A program made the position numbers and the translations under genes. From an uncultured Eubacteriales bacterium (lineage in GTDB: Bacteria > Bacillota > Clostridia > Monoglobales > Monoglobaceae), in contig USLC01000042.1 in NCBI GenBank assembly GCA_900555375.1, positions 1 through 6,874 on the forward strand: a stretch of 6,874 nucleotides of DNA, given 5' to 3'. The notes beneath the pieces were generated by a model. The model was not told where the DNA came from. It made no database searches and saw only the letters and a program-made list of their open reading frames with translations. Below, in pieces: positions 4,857-6,874 of this stretch (position 1 is its first letter; each line of letters opens with the position of its first letter).

Positions 4857-6857
4857 GAAAAAAACAACAAGACGAAGCCGAGCATTTTCGATATGGAAAG
4901 ACCCGAATTTCCGAAGCGTGCCGTGATTACGGGCGGTATGCCCTACGGCAACAAAAAACTGCACTTCGGTCACGTGGGCGGTGTATTTGTTCAGGCAGAC
5001 GCCGCTGCAAGATTTCTGCGTGACAGAATCGGGGCCGAAAACGTTATATTTGTCTCGGGCACGGATTGCTACGGCTCTCCCATAGCAGAGAGCTATCGCA
5101 AGCTTTGCGAGGGCGGCTACACCGGCACAATCGAGGACTTTGTTAAAGAGAATCACGAAAGCCAGAAAGAAACACTTGAAAAATACGAGATAAGCTTAAA
5201 CCTCTTTGGCGCCTCGGGTCTCGGCGAGACTGCCGAGGTTCATAAAGAGGTCAGCCGCGAGCTTATGGAGCTTTGGTATAAAAACGGCTGGCTTGAAAAG
5301 ATGACAACATCACAGTTTTACGATGTTAAGGCGGGGCAGTTTTTAAACGGCAGACAGGTTGTGGGCAAATGCCCCGTTGAAAACTGTACCTCTGACAAGG
5401 GCTATGCCGACGAATGCTCGATGGGGCATCAGTATATGCCCGAAGAGCTTATCGACCCCAAAAGCACGCTTACCGGCGACACGCCCGAGATGCGCGATGT
5501 TGTAAACTGGTATATCGACCTGACCAAGTTCAAAGGTCTGCTTGAGGATTTTGTCGACGACATTTCAAAGGCAGAGAATGTCCGTCCTCTTGTTGCAAAC
5601 ACAATCCGCGAGTTTATGACTCCGCCGCTTGTTTATATAAAGAACGATTTCTCCGAGGACTATGAACGAATCAAGGCGCAGATGCCGCCACACAAGCTTG
5701 ATTCGGCGGCAAACAAGACCTCATTCTCGCTTGAATTTAAAGACCTTGCCGACCGCGACAAGGCAAGAGATATTCTTAACGAAAACGGAATCCGCTTCCG
5801 CGCGGGCAAGACGCTTGTTCCCTTCAGACTGACGGGAAATATCAAGTGGGGCGTTCCCGCACCTTCGCTTGAAGGAGAAGAGGGGCTGACCATATGGGTA
5901 TGGCCCGAATCACTCTGGGCGCCGATTTCGTTCACAAAGGCATATTTAAAGCAAATCGGCAAGCCCGATGACGAGTGGAAGAAGTATTGGTGCGACGGCG
6001 GCTCGGGGATATATCAGTTTATCGGTCAGGATAACATATATTTTTACGGAATAGCAGAGCCCGCCTTGTTTATGGCGGCGCAGGGCAAAGACCACCTTTC
6101 GGCAAGACCCGAAGACGGTCAGCTTAAGATGCCCGTGCTTGTTGCAAACAACCATATTCTGTTCTTAAACAAAAAGGCAAGCAGCAGCGGAGCGGTAAAG
6201 CCGCCGATGGCGGACGAGCTTTTTGAATATTATATGCCCGAGCATCTGCGCGCCCACTTTTTGGGCTTGGGTCTCGGACTTAAAAGCGTAAGCTTTCAGC
6301 CAAAGCCCCTTAACCCTGCGGCGAACGAAAAGGACGCCGACCCCGTTATGAAAGAGGGCAAGCTTTTGTCCAACGTATTCAACCGCGTTGCACGCTCTTG
6401 CTTCTACACCGCACAGAAGTATTTCGGCGGCAAAATGCCTCTCGGCAAGGTAAGCGACGAAGTTATGCGCGGCGCAAAGGAAGTTGTTTTGAAATATGAA
6501 AGGGCAATGTATAAGTTTGAATTTCATAAGGTGATGAGCCTTATGGACGAATATATCAGAAACGCCAACAAATATTGGGCAAAGACTATAAGCGAGGCAG
6601 ACAAGGCGGATAATAACGACCTGCGCAGACAGGTTCTTATTGACGCATTTCATATGGTCAGAACGGCTGTATCGCTTATGCACCCGATAGCGCCCAAGGG
6701 CTGTGAGATGCTGCGCGAATATCTCGGCTTTGACGAAAGCTTCTGGAGCTGGGACAAAATCTTTGACACATTTGAGTATATGTGCCAAGGCGAAGCGGAA
6801 CACGAAATCAAGTTCCTTGAGCCGCGCGTTGACTTCTTTCCTATGTATGCGGACTGA
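4854..6857 (+). CDS. Divergent methionyl-tRNA synthetase-like class I tRNA ligase
   Basis: The 667-residue protein follows the MetRS plan: a Rossmann start VITGGMPYGNKKLHFGHVGG (24-43, HIGH-type HFGH at 37-40), VSGTDCYGSPI (67-77), a zinc-knuckle-like insert with C173, C178, C188 and H192, NIKWGVPAP (329-337), WVWPESLWAPISF (348-360), and IYQFIGQDNIYFYG (386-399). A MetRS-type helical anticodon domain follows (LLSNVFNRVARSCFYTAQKY 504-523; VSLMHPIAPKGCEMLREYLG 606-625). There is no C-terminal EMAP/Trbp111-like tRNA-binding domain. Two things are odd. The KMSKS loop reads KASSS (441-445), losing the second lysine. About 70 extra residues (roughly 258-325) precede the WGVP motif. Several expected methionine-pocket positions also differ. 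It may be a second, specialised MetRS, a ligase for another amino acid, or a non-canonical enzyme. It sits 14 bases after gltX in the same operon; codon use matches its neighbour, so recent transfer is not indicated. Confidence 0.85.
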   Translation: MEKNNKTKPSIFDMERPEFPKRAVITGGMPYGNKKLHFGHVGGVFVQADAAARFLRDRIGAENVIFVSGTDCYGSPIAESYRKLCEGGYTGTIEDFVKENHESQKETLEKYEISLNLFGASGLGETAEVHKEVSRELMELWYKNGWLEKMTTSQFYDVKAGQFLNGRQVVGKCPVENCTSDKGYADECSMGHQYMPEELIDPKSTLTGDTPEMRDVVNWYIDLTKFKGLLEDFVDDISKAENVRPLVANTIREFMTPPLVYIKNDFSEDYERIKAQMPPHKLDSAANKTSFSLEFKDLADRDKARDILNENGIRFRAGKTLVPFRLTGNIKWGVPAPSLEGEEGLTIWVWPESLWAPISFTKAYLKQIGKPDDEWKKYWCDGGSGIYQFIGQDNIYFYGIAEPALFMAAQGKDHLSARPEDGQLKMPVLVANNHILFLNKKASSSGAVKPPMADELFEYYMPEHLRAHFLGLGLGLKSVSFQPKPLNPAANEKDADPVMKEGKLLSNVFNRVARSCFYTAQKYFGGKMPLGKVSDEVMRGAKEVVLKYERAMYKFEFHKVMSLMDEYIRNANKYWAKTISEADKADNNDLRRQVLIDAFHMVRTAVSLMHPIAPKGCEMLREYLGFDESFWSWDKIFDTFEYMCQGEAEHEIKFLEPRVDFFPMYAD

Positions 6858-6874
6858 TTTCTGCCATCGGCAAG

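Noticed and set aside
6165..6803. 212-codon minus-strand open frame inside the MetRS-like gene
   Set aside because: It is a shadow of a well-supported gene with biased codons, with no recognisable motif. The minus-strand frames at 4593-5156, 5660-5962 and 5946-6155 are likewise shadows.
6863..6873. TGCC-ATC-GGCA hairpin after the MetRS-like gene as the operon terminator
   Set aside because: Only a 4-bp stem is visible before the window ends, so a terminator cannot be judged.

Overview
The window looks like a chromosomal piece of a Gram-positive, Clostridia-type bacterium. The main support is strong GGAGG-type ribosome binding sites, textbook sigma-A promoters (TTGAAA-17-TATAAT and TTGACT-17-TAAAAT), a YnbB-type PLP enzyme typical of Firmicutes, and palindromic intergenic repeats of a kind common in gut Clostridia. 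I cannot place it to genus.

There are two compositional zones. Positions 1 to about 535 are very AT-rich (a hand count of the first 60 bases gives roughly 22% GC) with almost only A/T-ending codons. This stretch holds the 3' end of a gene resembling the C-terminal region of restriction-enzyme-linked proteins, then a 57-codon remnant of a trypsin-like peptidase that stops making sense exactly where the catalytic histidine should be. A small XRE-type repressor gene (553-864, about 43-45% GC on sampled lines) begins right at that break. This end is a worn accessory island. From about 910 onward the DNA is near 50-55% GC and looks like resident chromosome.

The resident part starts with a bidirectional terminator (876-907) shared by the repressor gene and an opposing gene for a cystathionine gamma-lyase-fold PLP enzyme of the YnbB / 'aluminum resistance protein' family (912-2192, minus). 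Upstream of that gene is a 164-bp palindromic, MITE-like repeat (2233-2396). Next comes a minus-strand MATE transporter gene (2431-2985) that keeps its promoter, ribosome binding site, start and C-terminus but has lost about 60% of the protein by an in-frame internal deletion.

A 213-bp divergent promoter region then leads to a plus-strand pair of aminoacyl-tRNA synthetase genes: a long glutamyl-tRNA synthetase (3199-4839) and, 14 bp later, a divergent methionyl-tRNA synthetase-like class I enzyme (4854-6857). The second enzyme is the most interesting object here. It keeps the overall MetRS architecture, but the KMSKS loop reads KASSS and several residues expected to line the methionine pocket are changed. 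Its amino-acid substrate, or even whether it charges tRNA, is therefore open. The window ends 17 bp after its stop codon.
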